From positions 1 to 64,000 of the forward strand of contig NZ_BDME01000007.1 of assembly GCF_002335445.1 (NCBI RefSeq): a stretch of 64,000 bases of DNA, read 5' to 3'. A program made the position numbers and the translations under genes. Positions 33,958 to 44,543 of the stretch are shown here, in pieces (the first letter of the stretch is position 1; the number at the start of each line of letters is the position of its first letter). The notes beneath the pieces were generated by a model. That model was not told the origin of the DNA and made no database searches. It worked only from the letters and a program-made list of their open reading frames with translations. The DNA is from Lebetimonas natsushimae (GTDB taxonomy: Bacteria; Campylobacterota; Campylobacteria; Campylobacterales; Nautiliaceae).

Positions 33958-34480
33958 TAGTATCCACCTTTTGCATCATTTCAGTAAGTTTTGCAGCTTT
34001 GATTGGGTCCATCTTAGCAAAGATTTTAGCCACAATTTTTGGAGGAAGTTTTTCTAAAATATCAAGAGCATCTTTATCTTTCATATTCGATAAAACACTT
34101 GCAGCATTTTTAGGTCTCATCTTTGCAAAACTCTGAGTTACCTTATCCATTTTGGCCTGTTTAATTTCCTGTAAAATTTTTTTATTCTCAGCAATTAAAT
34201 TTTGTATTTTTTGTTTATCATTTTCAATTTTTGCCAAAGTAGCGTTTATTTCTTTTTCTTTTGCTTTAAGTTTTGCCTCTTTTTTCTTTATAAGTGTCAT
34301 ATATGTATTTTTAAGAGATTCCAATGCCTCACGCTGTTCAAGTATTTTTTCAGCTTCAGCTTCAAGTTCGGCTTTTTTTTGATCAAATATTTCATAACAG
34401 TCAAGCAGTTTTTGTTTATCCACAGCATAAAGAGGAGAAAAAAGTAAAATAAAAATAACCCAAATTTTTACACTTTTCAT
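33935..34480 (-). CDS. MotE-like periplasmic coiled-coil protein
   Basis: A 181-aa exported protein: signal or anchor MKSVKIWVIFILLFSPLYA, then a long Lys/Glu coiled coil (about residues 25-115), then an MgtE-N-like domain (FAKMRPKNAASVLSNMKDKDALDILEKLPPKIVAKIFAKMDPIKAAKLTEMM in two blocks). This is the layout of MotE, the chaperone or scaffold of the flagellar stator protein MotC and of related Campylobacterota proteins. The start at 34480 is preferred since it opens the signal sequence; the upstream in-frame extension lies in psd and in the repeat. Confidence 0.72.
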   Translation of the reverse strand: MKSVKIWVIFILLFSPLYAVDKQKLLDCYEIFDQKKAELEAEAEKILEQREALESLKNTYMTLIKKKEAKLKAKEKEINATLAKIENDKQKIQNLIAENKKILQEIKQAKMDKVTQSFAKMRPKNAASVLSNMKDKDALDILEKLPPKIVAKIFAKMDPIKAAKLTEMMQKVDTNESTGSP

Positions 34481-34496
34481 TTTTAACTTTTCACTT

Positions 34497-35285
34497 TTAA
34501 TATATTTCCCCAAGAATGTCTCCGACTTCCACATAATCTTTTTGATTTAGATATTTGAAATGATCTTTTCCAAAGAAAAGCAAAATAGAACTTCCAAACT
34601 CAAATCTTCCAAGCTCATCACCTTTTTTAAGTTTTATCGGCTTTTCATATTCAATATCAAAAATTTTGTCATAATCTTTTTGGAATCTTTCATCAAAATT
34701 TAAAACAATTTTTCCCACAATCATAGCCCCAACCAATACAATATAAAAGTATCTGTCTTTATTATCCCTGCATCTTAATACAATTCTTTTATTTTTAGGA
34801 AATACAAGTTCTTTTTCTAAAAATGAAGGTTTTACGGGATAAAGATTTCCCGGAATATATGTAACCCTTACTATTTCCATATCAATAGGTATATGAAAGC
34901 GGTGATAATCACTAGGTGAGAGGTATAAATTAATAAAATAACCTTCATTTAAAAAAGTTTCATAAGGGATTAATTCATTTAAAGAATACTCTTTCCCTTT
35001 TATTTGATAGACCCTGTTTTCTTTTATTTCATCATGCGCAATAACTTCACTATCACTTGGACTGACGACAATATCATCATCTTCGTAAAATTCGATATAT
35101 TTTTTGTGTCTTATGAAAAGTTCATTCAATGTTCTGTATTCACACGGATTTGAAGGTTCGTAATCTTCCATATTAATTTTATAAAATTTAACATACATTT
35201 TATTTATAAAACACTGTATAAATTTAGGAAAAGACATAGTAGCCATTTTAACGGCTAAATTTGAGATAAAACGGGAGGGATTCAT
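34497..35285 (-). CDS. psd: Phosphatidylserine decarboxylase, E. coli-type
   Basis: Makes phosphatidylethanolamine; 262 aa. The conserved YLSPSDYHRFHIP and the self-cleavage site G231-S232 in EFGSSILLFF (LGST in E. coli) are present, so the pyruvoyl cofactor can form. No membrane helix is evident at the N-terminus. Its start overlaps the purM stop as ATGA. A second, shorter PS decarboxylase gene lies at 42008-42661. Confidence 0.85.
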   Translation of the reverse strand: MNPSRFISNLAVKMATMSFPKFIQCFINKMYVKFYKINMEDYEPSNPCEYRTLNELFIRHKKYIEFYEDDDIVVSPSDSEVIAHDEIKENRVYQIKGKEYSLNELIPYETFLNEGYFINLYLSPSDYHRFHIPIDMEIVRVTYIPGNLYPVKPSFLEKELVFPKNKRIVLRCRDNKDRYFYIVLVGAMIVGKIVLNFDERFQKDYDKIFDIEYEKPIKLKKGDELGRFEFGSSILLFFGKDHFKYLNQKDYVEVGDILGEIY

Positions 35286-36268
35286 TTTAAGTTTACTCCT
35301 TTTTTACCTTTTTTTATTTCTCCAATAACGTAAGCATCGCTGTTTTTCAAAATTTCATCAACATTTTCCCCGCTTACTGCAAAAATCATTCCAACACCCA
35401 TATTAAATGTTCTAAACATTTCATTTTCATCAACATATTTACTCATAAATTCAAAAATAGGAAGTACTTTTATTTTATCTTTATAAACAACGGCCTCTAA
35501 ATCTTCAGGCAATACCCTTGGAAGATTTTCAATTATTCCTCCGCCTGTAATATGGGCTAAGGCATGAAGAAAAGGCTTGAATTTTTTAAATTCTTTTACA
35601 TAAATTCTTGTAGGGGTAAGTAATATATCTATTAATTTCTTATCTTCTATTTTATCATCAAATTTCATATTCAGTTTTTCAAAAAAAAGTTTTCTTACAA
35701 GTGAATATCCGTTGGAGTGAATTCCGCTGCTTGGCAAAGCCAATAAAACATCACCCTCTTTTACTTTAGGATTCAGTTCATCCTCTTCCGCAATACCGAC
35801 GGCAAATCCGGCCAAATCAAAATCACCCTCACGGTACATTCCGGGCATTTCGGCAGTTTCCCCTCCTATTAAAGCACATTCGGCCTGTTTACACCCCTCG
35901 GCTATTCCTTTTACAACATCGGCTGCCTCGTCTACTTCCAGTTTTGCAGTTGCATAGTAATCTAAAAAAAATAGAGGTGTTCCAAAATTACATATTAAAT
36001 CATTTACACACATTGCAACCAAATCAATCCCGACTGTATCAAACTTTTTGGCATCAATTGCAAGTTTTAATTTTGTTCCTACCCCGTCAGTCGCTCCAAG
36101 CAAAACAGGCTTTTTATATCCAAGCGGCAGTCTGAATGCCCCCGCAAAACTTCCAATATTACCGACTACATTTTCATTAAAAGTTTCTTTTACAAAAGGT
36201 TTTATTTTTTCTACAAAACTATTTCCTGCGTCTATATCTACTCCTGCGTCTTTATAACTAATTTTCAT
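35282..36268 (-). CDS. purM: Phosphoribosylformylglycinamidine cyclo-ligase (AIR synthetase)
   Basis: Fifth step of purine synthesis; 328 aa from MKISYKDAGVDIDAGNSFVEKIKPF. The PurM signature GATDGVGTKLKLA and GGETAEMPGMY are present, and the C-terminal half contains HITGGGIIENLPR. The chosen start overlaps the upstream DUF2892 gene by 11 nt; a longer frame has no homologous content. Confidence 0.97.
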   Translation of the reverse strand: MKISYKDAGVDIDAGNSFVEKIKPFVKETFNENVVGNIGSFAGAFRLPLGYKKPVLLGATDGVGTKLKLAIDAKKFDTVGIDLVAMCVNDLICNFGTPLFFLDYYATAKLEVDEAADVVKGIAEGCKQAECALIGGETAEMPGMYREGDFDLAGFAVGIAEEDELNPKVKEGDVLLALPSSGIHSNGYSLVRKLFFEKLNMKFDDKIEDKKLIDILLTPTRIYVKEFKKFKPFLHALAHITGGGIIENLPRVLPEDLEAVVYKDKIKVLPIFEFMSKYVDENEMFRTFNMGVGMIFAVSGENVDEILKNSDAYVIGEIKKGKKGVNLK

Positions 36269-36500
36269 TTTTTTCTTCCTTACATTCGCAATAACAGCTT
36301 CCAAAAATTTTGTTGAGTATCCATGTTGAAGGACAAAAATCAAAAAGTCCATAAATCGCTAGCATAATTGCCACAAAAGCAAGCAATATTAAAGCCGCTA
36401 AAGTGTAACCTTTTGCAAGCAACCCTAAAATTAAAAGCATCATAAATGCCATTAAAAATCTTTGAAGTCTTTCACCGCATGCAAATTTTTTAGATTTCAT
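36258..36500 (-). CDS. DUF2892-type small membrane protein
   Basis: An 80-aa protein with two membrane helices (about residues 14-30 and 33-52) after a CGERLQRFLMA start, and a cysteine cluster at the C-terminus (FCPSTWILNKIFGSCYCECK). This is the DUF2892/inner membrane YgaP-like pattern; the role is unknown. The Cys tail resembles a metal or persulfide site. Overlaps purM; a TATAAT lies in the 9-nt gap after trpS. Confidence 0.72.
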   Translation of the reverse strand: MKSKKFACGERLQRFLMAFMMLLILGLLAKGYTLAALILLAFVAIMLAIYGLFDFCPSTWILNKIFGSCYCECKEEKNEN

Positions 36501-36509
36501 ATTTCTCCT

Positions 36510-37475
36510 TTAAAAAATTATACTATTAACTTTTTCCATTTTTTTAGAAGCAATATTTTTTGCTTTTTTGTTTCCTTCATTAATTATATCTAAAATTTCG
36601 CTTGTCTTTAAAGACGCCTTTTTTTCTCTAATCGGAGTTAACAATTCATTTATTTTAGCGGCACATCTTTTTTTACATTCAACACATCCGATATTTCCGG
36701 CCCTACATTCTTTTTCAATCTCTTCAATCTCATCGGGATTGAATGCTTTGTGATAATCAAAAACTATGCAGACTTCCGGATGTCCCGGGTCTGTTTTTTT
36801 AATTCTTGCGGGATCTGTTTTTGCCTGTCTGACTTTAGCCCATATTGTATTTTCATCATCATCCAGATAAATCGCATTATTGAAACTTTTTGACATTTTC
36901 CTACCATCAAGTCCGGGAAGTCTAGGAATTTCTGTAAGAAGTTCTTTTGGTTCAGTAAAAATTTCTTTTTTAAAAAGATAATGAAATCTTCTTACAATTT
37001 CCCTTGCAATTTCAAGATGCGGCTTTTGGTCTTCTCCAATCGGAACCAAATTTGCATCATAAAGAATAATATCTGCTGTCTGAAGCACAGGATAAGTTAA
37101 AAATCCTGCATTGTTTTTATCTTTATATTCTATCTGTTGCAAGGCATCTTTATATGTCGGGTTTCTTTCAAGCCAGCTAACAGGCGTAATCATATTTAAT
37201 ACCAAATAAAGCTCAGCATGCTCTTTTATATCACTTTGTCTAAAAAGGGTTGTTTTTTCCGGATCAATTCCACAGGCTATCCACTCTTTTACAAGTTCAA
37301 CACTCAATTCGTTTAAATCAAGCCCCTCATCATATTTGGTAGAAAGTGCATGCCAGTCCGCCACAAAATAAAAAGTGTCATATTTATCCTGTAAATTTAT
37401 CCAGTTTTTAATAACTCCGATAAAATGACCTAAATGCAGTTTTCCTGTCGGTCTCATTCCACTAACTATTCTCAA
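36510..37475 (-). CDS. trpS: Tryptophanyl-tRNA synthetase
   Basis: Charges the tRNA-Trp found in this window; 321 aa. Class I motifs are PTGKLHLGH (HIGH) and GRKMSKS (KMSKS). A cysteine set (CRAGNIGCVECKKRC) near residue 275 is typical of the TrpS forms with this insertion. The start overlaps the end of the beta-barrel gene by 4 nt. Confidence 0.97.
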   Translation of the reverse strand: MRIVSGMRPTGKLHLGHFIGVIKNWINLQDKYDTFYFVADWHALSTKYDEGLDLNELSVELVKEWIACGIDPEKTTLFRQSDIKEHAELYLVLNMITPVSWLERNPTYKDALQQIEYKDKNNAGFLTYPVLQTADIILYDANLVPIGEDQKPHLEIAREIVRRFHYLFKKEIFTEPKELLTEIPRLPGLDGRKMSKSFNNAIYLDDDENTIWAKVRQAKTDPARIKKTDPGHPEVCIVFDYHKAFNPDEIEEIEKECRAGNIGCVECKKRCAAKINELLTPIREKKASLKTSEILDIINEGNKKAKNIASKKMEKVNSIIF

Positions 37476-38293
37476 AACTCCGCTCCTATTTCGGCAAAAA
37501 AGCCTTTATATTTTAATTTTGTTTTATTGTCTCCGTCTACTCCGTAAACTTCTTTGTATCTGTACCCTGTTTTTAAAAACAAAGGAATTTTATCAAATTT
37601 ATATTTAATTCCGGCTAAATAATCATAATGATGATTATCTCCGGCTTTTGCCCATTTTACATTTCCAAGGACAGAAAACCCTAATATATCAGCAGTTTCA
37701 ACATTTGCATATAAATACGGAAGAGGCACTGTCCAGTCTCCGTTTATGTGAGTGCTTCCCCCGGTTTTAACAATATTTCCACCTACAATCTTGGCATTTT
37801 CACCGTCAATTTTAGTATTACCCTGCCATATATCAATACCCACTCCGGCTTCTATATCGGCAACGACAGGTCTGAACTCATAAAAGAGAGTCAAATCATA
37901 AGAATTTATATCCATTTTAGAACTGGCGTTTGTAAGCCCGGTGGGAATATTTACATCCCCGAATATTTTGACCCCTCCTGCAATCCAACTGCTGTGACCT
38001 GTTGAATGGTATTTTGTATATTGAAATTTAATATTTGGCAAAATAGAAACAGGATGAATGATTTTAACCCAAAAATAAGGATTGTTTTTATTATCAAGTC
38101 CCAAATCCCCCGTTTTTTCATTTCCGTCACTCTGGGCAGAAGAGTTGTTAAAATAATTTATTACATCATTTTTTTTAACATATCCGTCAATTTTTTGCTG
38201 AGCGTATCCAACACCTGCACTTATACTTAAAATATCAGCATTTGCAAATGTAACTAAACCCGCACAAATCAAACTTAAACTAATCTTTTTCAT
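37472..38293 (-). CDS. Outer-membrane beta-barrel protein (TIGR04219-like)
   Basis: 273 aa with signal peptide MKKISLSLICAGLVTFANA, then alternating amphipathic strands (ILSISAGVGYAQQKIDGYV, FWVKIIHPVSILPNIKFQYTKY, SYDLTLFYEFRP, GIKYKFDKIPLFLKTGYRYKEV) and a C-terminal GFFAEIGAEF ending in Phe, the outer-membrane sorting signal. It fits the TIGR04219 outer-membrane family; function unknown. It overlaps the start of trpS and the end of der, which is odd company for a porin-like gene. Confidence 0.7.
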   Translation of the reverse strand: MKKISLSLICAGLVTFANADILSISAGVGYAQQKIDGYVKKNDVINYFNNSSAQSDGNEKTGDLGLDNKNNPYFWVKIIHPVSILPNIKFQYTKYHSTGHSSWIAGGVKIFGDVNIPTGLTNASSKMDINSYDLTLFYEFRPVVADIEAGVGIDIWQGNTKIDGENAKIVGGNIVKTGGSTHINGDWTVPLPYLYANVETADILGFSVLGNVKWAKAGDNHHYDYLAGIKYKFDKIPLFLKTGYRYKEVYGVDGDNKTKLKYKGFFAEIGAEF

Positions 38294-39653
38294 TTTTCCC
38301 TTTTTCTTTTGGAATTAAAACTATAGGTGTACCTGTAAAATCTTCCTTTTTTCTTAAAAAGTTTATCAGATATCTTTCATATGAGAAATGTAAATTTGGC
38401 TTATTCATAATAAGCGCGATTGTAGGAGGTTTTGTTTTAAACTGTGTAGCATAATATATTTTGGTTTCCCTGCCTCTAATGTCTGTTGGCAGATGATGCC
38501 TGATAGTTGCTTCTTTTATCCATTCATTAAGAAGCGAAGTTGGAATTCTTTTTGAATAATTTTGATATACATAAAGAAGTTTTTCTTTTAATTTATCAAT
38601 ATTTCTTTTTGTTTTTGCACTTATTACCATAAATGGTGCAAAATCAAGGTATTTAAATCTGTCCCTAACCTCGCTCTCAAATTTTTTATAATCCATCTTC
38701 GCTTGATCCCACTTATTGGCAACAATAATTGCACCGGTTTTATATTTTTGAATAAGTCCGCCTATTTTTTCGTCAAGCTCTACTATTCCCTCTTTACTAT
38801 CCAATACCAAAACCGCAATATCCGCTTCTTTTAACACTTTTTCAGTTCTAAGCAGTGCATATTTTTCAACATCTTTAATTTTACTTCTTCTTCTAATTCC
38901 CGCAGTATCTACAAAAGTTATATGATAACCTTTAAAATATATACTCTCATCAATCGGATCAATCGTAGTTCCGTCAATATCACTAACTATTGCCCTCTCT
39001 TCCCCGACCAATGCATTAAGAAGAGAACTTTTACCCACATTTACCCTACCTATAATCGCCACTTTTATCTCTTTAATATCTTCTAAATTTTCATTTTCTT
39101 CACTTAATAAATCTTCTAGCGGAATATCCTGTTCAAATTCACTCACTTCAAAAACCTGTTTTTTTGGCACAAAATTTTTAATTCTCTCAATCAGTTTCCC
39201 CACACCCCTGTTGTGAGATACTGAAATCGGATAAATTTCACTGATTCCAAGTTCGTAAAAATTATACATATTTTCTTTAAGTTTATCATTATCCGCTTTA
39301 TTAACCACTAAAATAATAGGTTTATTAAGTTTTTGCAAAGTCCTTACATATTTTATCTCTTCCTCATCGGGAATTGTTTTTGCATCTACCATATAAAGTA
39401 TTAAATCAGATTCTTTTGCAATATTCAGGGCTTTTTCTTTTACTTTCTCAAAAAGCTCATCCCTCTCTTCAAGCCCACCTGTATCGATTAAGACAATATC
39501 TTCAAGTTCATCATCAAGCGTTACTATCCTTTTTTTAATATCACGGGTAGTCCCAGCTTTTTCACTGATTACCGCATCCCTTTTTCTTAAAATCCTGTTG
39601 AAAAGGGAACTTTTCCCAACATTCGGTTTACCAAGAATGGCTATTTTTTTCAA
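38280..39653 (-). CDS. der: Ribosome biogenesis GTPase Der (EngA)
   Basis: Double-GTPase factor for 50S assembly, 457 aa. Two G domains: GKPNVGKSSLFNRI (about residue 7) with DTGG and NKAD, and GRVNVGKSSLLNAL (about residue 200) with DTAG and NKWD, followed by the KH-like C-terminal domain (HLPTDIRGRETKIYYATQ). Overlaps the beta-barrel gene by 14 nt. Confidence 0.97.
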   Translation of the reverse strand: MKKIAILGKPNVGKSSLFNRILRKRDAVISEKAGTTRDIKKRIVTLDDELEDIVLIDTGGLEERDELFEKVKEKALNIAKESDLILYMVDAKTIPDEEEIKYVRTLQKLNKPIILVVNKADNDKLKENMYNFYELGISEIYPISVSHNRGVGKLIERIKNFVPKKQVFEVSEFEQDIPLEDLLSEENENLEDIKEIKVAIIGRVNVGKSSLLNALVGEERAIVSDIDGTTIDPIDESIYFKGYHITFVDTAGIRRRSKIKDVEKYALLRTEKVLKEADIAVLVLDSKEGIVELDEKIGGLIQKYKTGAIIVANKWDQAKMDYKKFESEVRDRFKYLDFAPFMVISAKTKRNIDKLKEKLLYVYQNYSKRIPTSLLNEWIKEATIRHHLPTDIRGRETKIYYATQFKTKPPTIALIMNKPNLHFSYERYLINFLRKKEDFTGTPIVLIPKEKGKNEKD

Positions 39654-39683
39654 CTTTTTCCCTCACTTTTAATTTTACATTGT

Positions 39684-41237
39684 TTAAATGCTGTCTTTGT
39701 AACTTATTTTTTTAGAAAGCAAATCTTTCATATGCAAATAGTTGTTAAGAGCGTTTATATACGCTCTGGCACTTGCAACCATTGTATCAATGCTGAGTCC
39801 GTGTCCCATAACAGCCGGTTTATTTTCATCAAATACAACTTTTACCATAACTTTTGCCAAAGCATCTTTTCCCTCACTCACAGCCTCAACCTTATAATCC
39901 ATTAGTCTTCCGCTAATTCCGCTGATTCTATCAATTACCTTAAATACTGCATCAATAGTTCCTTCGCCAATTGCCGCATCCATATAAATTTTATCCTCAA
40001 ATTTAATTTTAGCAGCGGCGCTCGGCATTCCATCACTGCAGTCACTAAGCTGAAGTGAAATCAATTCATATGTTTTAGGTGTTTTATCTGATGAATCATT
40101 TATAATTGCCAAAATATCTTCATCATAAATTTCTTTCTTCTTATCAGCTAATTTTTTAAATTTCATAAACGCTTCGTTTAATTCTTCATCGCTTATATTT
40201 GTAAAACCAAGTGCTTCAAGTTTTTTCTTAAACGCATGTCTTCCGCTGTGTTTTCCTAAAACAATCGTATCTTTTACATCAAGCCCAATATCTTCAGCCC
40301 TCATAATTTCATATGTTTCTTTATGTTTTAGCACACCGTCTTGATGAATTCCGCTTTCATGCGCAAATGCGTTTCTTCCCACAATTGCTTTATTTGGCTG
40401 CGGTTCTATTCCTGTTACACTTGAAACAAGGCGGCTTGTTGGATAAATTTCTTTTGTATTGATTCTTGTATCAATTCCATCAAACAAATCGCGTCTTACT
40501 TTTATAGCCATTACAATTTCTTCCAAAGCAGCGTTACCTGCCCTCTCTCCAAGTCCGTTAATGGTACATTCAACCTGTCTTGCCCCATTTAAAATAGAAT
40601 ACAATGAATTTGCAGTGGCAAGTCCCAAGTCATTGTGACAGTGGACTGAAAAAGTAATATTTTTTGGAAAATATTCAACCAATTCTTTAATCATTGCCCC
40701 CATTTCTGTTGGGAATCTGTATCCTACAGTATCCGGAATATTAATTGTAGTAGCTCCCGCTTCAATAACGGCTGAGATTATCTCTTTTAAAAAACTCATT
40801 TCACTTCTTCCGGCATCTTCACATGAAAACTCAACATCATCAACAAAACTTCTTGCATATTCAACCGCTTTAACAGCTCTTTTTATAACTTCATCAGGTG
40901 TCATTTTAAGTTTATATTCCATATGAATAGGGCTTGTGGCTATAAATGTATGTATTCTTTTAAGCGGAGCCGGTTCAATCGCTTTTGCCGCAGCTTCAAT
41001 ATCTTTATCAAGAGCCCTTGCAAGTGAACAGACTGTAGAATTGGTAATTTCTTTTGCAATACTGTTGATCGCTTCAAAATCTCCCGGACTTGCAGCGGCA
41101 AATCCAGCTTCAATAATATCTACGTTTAATTTTTCAAGCTGTTTAGCCACTTTTATTTTTTCTTCAATTGTCATTGACGCTCCAGGAGATTGTTCCCCGT
41201 CTCTTAAAGTAGTATCAAAAATTTTTACCATTTCCAT
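39684..41237 (-). CDS. leuA: 2-isopropylmalate synthase
   Basis: First step of leucine synthesis (acetyl-CoA + 2-oxoisovalerate); 517 aa. [16 protein letters not shown], the metal-binding [14 protein letters not shown] and [11 protein letters not shown] are present, and the C-terminal regulatory LeuA dimer domain (residues about 390-500) indicates leucine feedback. No leader peptide or T-box is seen in the 73-nt gap upstream. Confidence 0.96.
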   Translation of the reverse strand: MEMVKIFDTTLRDGEQSPGASMTIEEKIKVAKQLEKLNVDIIEAGFAAASPGDFEAINSIAKEITNSTVCSLARALDKDIEAAAKAIEPAPLKRIHTFIATSPIHMEYKLKMTPDEVIKRAVKAVEYARSFVDDVEFSCEDAGRSEMSFLKEIISAVIEAGATTINIPDTVGYRFPTEMGAMIKELVEYFPKNITFSVHCHNDLGLATANSLYSILNGARQVECTINGLGERAGNAALEEIVMAIKVRRDLFDGIDTRINTKEIYPTSRLVSSVTGIEPQPNKAIVGRNAFAHESGIHQDGVLKHKETYEIMRAEDIGLDVKDTIVLGKHSGRHAFKKKLEALGFTNISDEELNEAFMKFKKLADKKKEIYDEDILAIINDSSDKTPKTYELISLQLSDCSDGMPSAAAKIKFEDKIYMDAAIGEGTIDAVFKVIDRISGISGRLMDYKVEAVSEGKDALAKVMVKVVFDENKPAVMGHGLSIDTMVASARAYINALNNYLHMKDLLSKKISYKDSI

Positions 41238-41310
41238 TACACATCCTTTATATAATAATTATTTTTATAAAATTTTATCATATTTTAAAAATTTTTTCAA
41301 TGGAAAAAAA

Positions 41311-42018
41311 TTATCCTTTAGTTTTTTTTATCTTCATATATCCTTTTACCGCCCTGTATATACCATAAAAAGTATAAATAGTTAAATAAAGAGCTATTGC
41401 CTCTGTAGGAAAGAGATATAAAAATGACGCCGCTAAAATTATTAAAATTAAAATTTTCATTGCCAGATTTTTATTAAAATCTATTTTCTTAAAACTAGGA
41501 TATCTGAAATTACTGACCATTAAAATACCTAAAATTACCGCTCCGATTAAAATAAATAAATCAAAATGGCTCTGATATTTTATATCAAGCATTATCCAGC
41601 TGCTAAGCACAACTGCTGCTGTCGGAATCGGAAGTCCTATAAAATACCTTGGGTCGTTAATGGCGGTTGTCACATTAAACCTTGCAAGTCTTATTGCGCC
41701 AAATACCACAAAAAGCCCGCTTACAAGTGCTCCGAACCTCCCATAGTTATGACCTATGGCGAAAAAAAGCATCATAGCAGGCGCCATCCCAAATGCCACA
41801 ATATCTGCCAATGAATCAAACTCTACCCCGAATTTTGAAGTAGTATTTGTAAGTCTTGCTACCCTGCCGTCAAGTCCGTCTGCAATTAAAGATAAAATTA
41901 TATAAATAAATGCTTTTTCAAATTTTCCCTGAGACGAAGCTATTATACTCATAACACCAAAAAACGCACTAAGTGCCGTAAAAAAATTTGGTAAGATATA
42001 AGCTAATTTAATTTTCAT
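41311..42018 (-). CDS. pssA: CDP-diacylglycerol-serine O-phosphatidyltransferase
   Basis: Makes phosphatidylserine for the adjacent decarboxylase; 235 aa, about six membrane spans. The CDP-alcohol phosphotransferase motif D-G-x2-A-R-x8-G-x3-D-x3-D is spelled DGLDGRVARLTNTTSKFGVE followed by FDSLADIV (residues about 47-75). Overlaps psd by 11 nt. Confidence 0.95.
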   Translation of the reverse strand: MKIKLAYILPNFFTALSAFFGVMSIIASSQGKFEKAFIYIILSLIADGLDGRVARLTNTTSKFGVEFDSLADIVAFGMAPAMMLFFAIGHNYGRFGALVSGLFVVFGAIRLARFNVTTAINDPRYFIGLPIPTAAVVLSSWIMLDIKYQSHFDLFILIGAVILGILMVSNFRYPSFKKIDFNKNLAMKILILIILAASFLYLFPTEAIALYLTIYTFYGIYRAVKGYMKIKKTKG

Positions 42019-42661
42019 TAAAATATCCTATTAAACTTTCCCCTGCTTTAACTTTTTGAAATTCAGTAACTTTAATTATAGAATTTTTTGGTAAATACAA
42101 ATCAACCTGACTTCCAAACATTATCATTCCGTAACGCTCAGCCAATTTTATTTTTCCCAAATCCCTGAACATTACAATTCTTCTTGTTAAAAATCCGGCT
42201 ATCTGATTCACCACAACTTTATCTTTTCCTTCAAATAAAACCCTGTTTTGTTCATTTAAAGTGCTTGCTTTTTCATTTGATAAATTTAAAAACATCCCGT
42301 GAATATACTCTCTTGCACTCATTTCACCCTCAATCGGGCTTCTTTGGATATGCACGTCAAAAAGTGAGAGTCTTATGGAAATTTTAACCATATCTTTATT
42401 CAAAATTGGGGCCCTACACTCAATAATTTCAATAATTTCCCCGTCCGTAGGAGAAATAATTACATTTTCTCCTTCTTCTTCAGGTACTCTTTCAGGATTT
42501 CTGAAAAAATAGATAAAAAAAGCAAAAACAACAAAAAATATTATCTGCCAAAACAAACTAAATTTAAATAATAAACTTATTAAAAATAAAACCCCACTTG
42601 GAATAATAAAAGGATAACCCTCTTTAAGAATTATCTCTGTTTTGCGTGTTTTCATTTTCAT
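42008..42661 (-). CDS. psd: Short (archaeal/PSD-A type) phosphatidylserine decarboxylase
   Basis: 217 aa from the ATG at 42661, chosen for the SD AGAGGA five bases upstream; another ATG lies two codons later. Two N-terminal hydrophobic helices (about residues 14-50), then SPTDGEIIEI, VKISIRLSLFDVHIQRSP and the cleavage site G183-S184 in IMFGSQVDLYLP. This is the compact family found next to pssA in many bacteria. The start overlaps ftsH. With the psd at 34497, the window encodes two different routes to the same activity. Confidence 0.88.
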   Translation of the reverse strand: MKMKTRKTEIILKEGYPFIIPSGVLFLISLLFKFSLFWQIIFFVVFAFFIYFFRNPERVPEEEGENVIISPTDGEIIEIIECRAPILNKDMVKISIRLSLFDVHIQRSPIEGEMSAREYIHGMFLNLSNEKASTLNEQNRVLFEGKDKVVVNQIAGFLTRRIVMFRDLGKIKLAERYGMIMFGSQVDLYLPKNSIIKVTEFQKVKAGESLIGYFNEN

Positions 42662-44531
42662 TCTCGTCCTCTTTTTTATCAAATTCGGCAATAAGTTCTC
42701 TTACCCTGCTTCCTTCAATCACCTCTTTTTCATATAGTTCTTTTACCATCTGTTCAATTACTTCGGCATATTTCTTTAAAAGATTTTTAACATGATGATA
42801 CCTCTGGGCCAACATCTCTTTTACAAAATTATCTATTTCTTCCTGCATTTTTTCTGAATATTCTTTTGCTTGCCCAAAACCTCCGCCTAAAAATCTACTT
42901 GTCTGTTTTTCTAAAACCATAAGTCCCGCTACGTCACTCATACCATAAATCATAACCATTGATTTTATTATGTCGGTGGCTCTTTCAAGATCATTGCTTG
43001 CCCCGGTTGAAATTTCACCTATAAAAATCTCTTCGGCAGCCCTTCCTCCAAGCAATGTATCAACTTCGGCAATCAGTTCGCTTTTTTTCATTAAATATTT
43101 ATCTTCCTGAGGCAAATTCAAAGTATATCCAAGCGCTGCAAGTCCGCGCGGTACAATCGATACTTTTTTAACTTTTCTGGCTTTTGGCGTAACTTCTGCA
43201 ATTACTGCATGTCCGCTTTCATGATAAGCAACTGTTTTTTTATCTTCTTCATTAAGTCTTCTGCTTCTTTTCTCAAGTCCAGCTATCTGTCTCTCAACTG
43301 CTTCTACAAATTCTTCCTGGTTTACTTCCTTTTTACCTTTTCTACCTGCAAGAAGTGCGGCTTCATTAACTATATTGGCAAGGTCTGCCCCGGCAAGTCC
43401 TGCGGTCATTCTTGCAATTTCCTCCAAATCCACATCTTTACCGGCTTTTATTTTTTTAACATGTACTTTTAAAATTTCAACCCTGCCTTTAAAATCAGGT
43501 TTGTCAACCAATACCTGCCTGTCAAACCTTCCCGGTCTAAGAAGAGCCGGGTCTAAAATTTCAGGTCTGTTTGTGGCGGCTAAAACAATTACCGGTTCAT
43601 TTGAATCAAAACCGTCCATTTCTGCAAGCAGCTGATTTAAGGTTTGTTCCCTTTCATCATTTCCGCCAAACTGTCCGGCAGCTGCTCTGCTTTTTCCAAT
43701 AGCATCAATTTCGTCAATAAAAATAATACTTGGCGCTTCTTTTTTAGCCTGGTTAAATAAATCCCTGACTCTTGCAGCACCCACACCTACAAACATTTCT
43801 ATAAAACTGCTTCCGTTTACTGCAAAAAAAGGCACATCGGCTTCTCCTGCAACCGCTTTTGCAAGTAGTGTTTTACCCGTCCCCGGAGGTCCTACAAGCA
43901 AAACACCTTTTGGAATTTTTGCCCCAAGAGAAATATATCTGTCCGGATTTTTTAGAAAATCAACTATTTCTTTAACTTCTTCTTTTGCCTCATCATTTCC
44001 TGCCACATCATCAAATGTAACATTTGGTTTTTCACTTTTTATAAGTCCTTTTGCACTTCCGACACCAAAAACACCGCCCATTCCTTTTTGCATACGGCTT
44101 GCCAAAAACATCCATATCGCAAAGAAAATAAATATAGGTATAATCCATCCAAATATCAAATCACTGAGCCAGTTATTTGGTTCAGGAAGAGCTCCGTATG
44201 GAATGTCATTTTCATCTAAAGTTTTTATTAATGTAGGATCGTTTGGAACTTTTGGAACTGTCACAATAGTTCCGTCTTTCATTTTAGCTTTTATATATGT
44301 TTTCCCAATTGCCACATAGGTAAGCTGTTTTTCTTTTGCAAGTTTCTTTATATCGGAATAGGTAAGGCTCATTACGGCAGGTTTCCCTGAAACAAAGGTA
44401 TTTATACTGCTTTCGGCGCTTGGAGCTATACTTCTAAAGACAAGTATTATAACAATTGCAAATATTATAAATAATAATAACGGATTTTTATTAAAAAAAT
44501 TGTCATCATTTTTTTTATTATTTTTTCCCAT
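42624..44531 (-). CDS. ftsH: ATP-dependent zinc metalloprotease FtsH
   Basis: Membrane AAA+ protease that degrades misfolded and regulated membrane proteins; 635 aa. Two N-terminal spans (about residues 19-36 and 125-145) flank a periplasmic domain. Walker A GPPGTGKT, Walker [32 protein letters not shown], and zinc site HESGH are complete. The acidic C-terminus ([17 protein letters not shown]) overlaps the psd start. Confidence 0.97.
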   Translation of the reverse strand: MGKNNKKNDDNFFNKNPLLLFIIFAIVIILVFRSIAPSAESSINTFVSGKPAVMSLTYSDIKKLAKEKQLTYVAIGKTYIKAKMKDGTIVTVPKVPNDPTLIKTLDENDIPYGALPEPNNWLSDLIFGWIIPIFIFFAIWMFLASRMQKGMGGVFGVGSAKGLIKSEKPNVTFDDVAGNDEAKEEVKEIVDFLKNPDRYISLGAKIPKGVLLVGPPGTGKTLLAKAVAGEADVPFFAVNGSSFIEMFVGVGAARVRDLFNQAKKEAPSIIFIDEIDAIGKSRAAAGQFGGNDEREQTLNQLLAEMDGFDSNEPVIVLAATNRPEILDPALLRPGRFDRQVLVDKPDFKGRVEILKVHVKKIKAGKDVDLEEIARMTAGLAGADLANIVNEAALLAGRKGKKEVNQEEFVEAVERQIAGLEKRSRRLNEEDKKTVAYHESGHAVIAEVTPKARKVKKVSIVPRGLAALGYTLNLPQEDKYLMKKSELIAEVDTLLGGRAAEEIFIGEISTGASNDLERATDIIKSMVMIYGMSDVAGLMVLEKQTSRFLGGGFGQAKEYSEKMQEEIDNFVKEMLAQRYHHVKNLLKKYAEVIEQMVKELYEKEVIEGSRVRELIAEFDKKEDENENENTQNRDNS

Positions 44532-44543
44532 TCATAACCTTTT

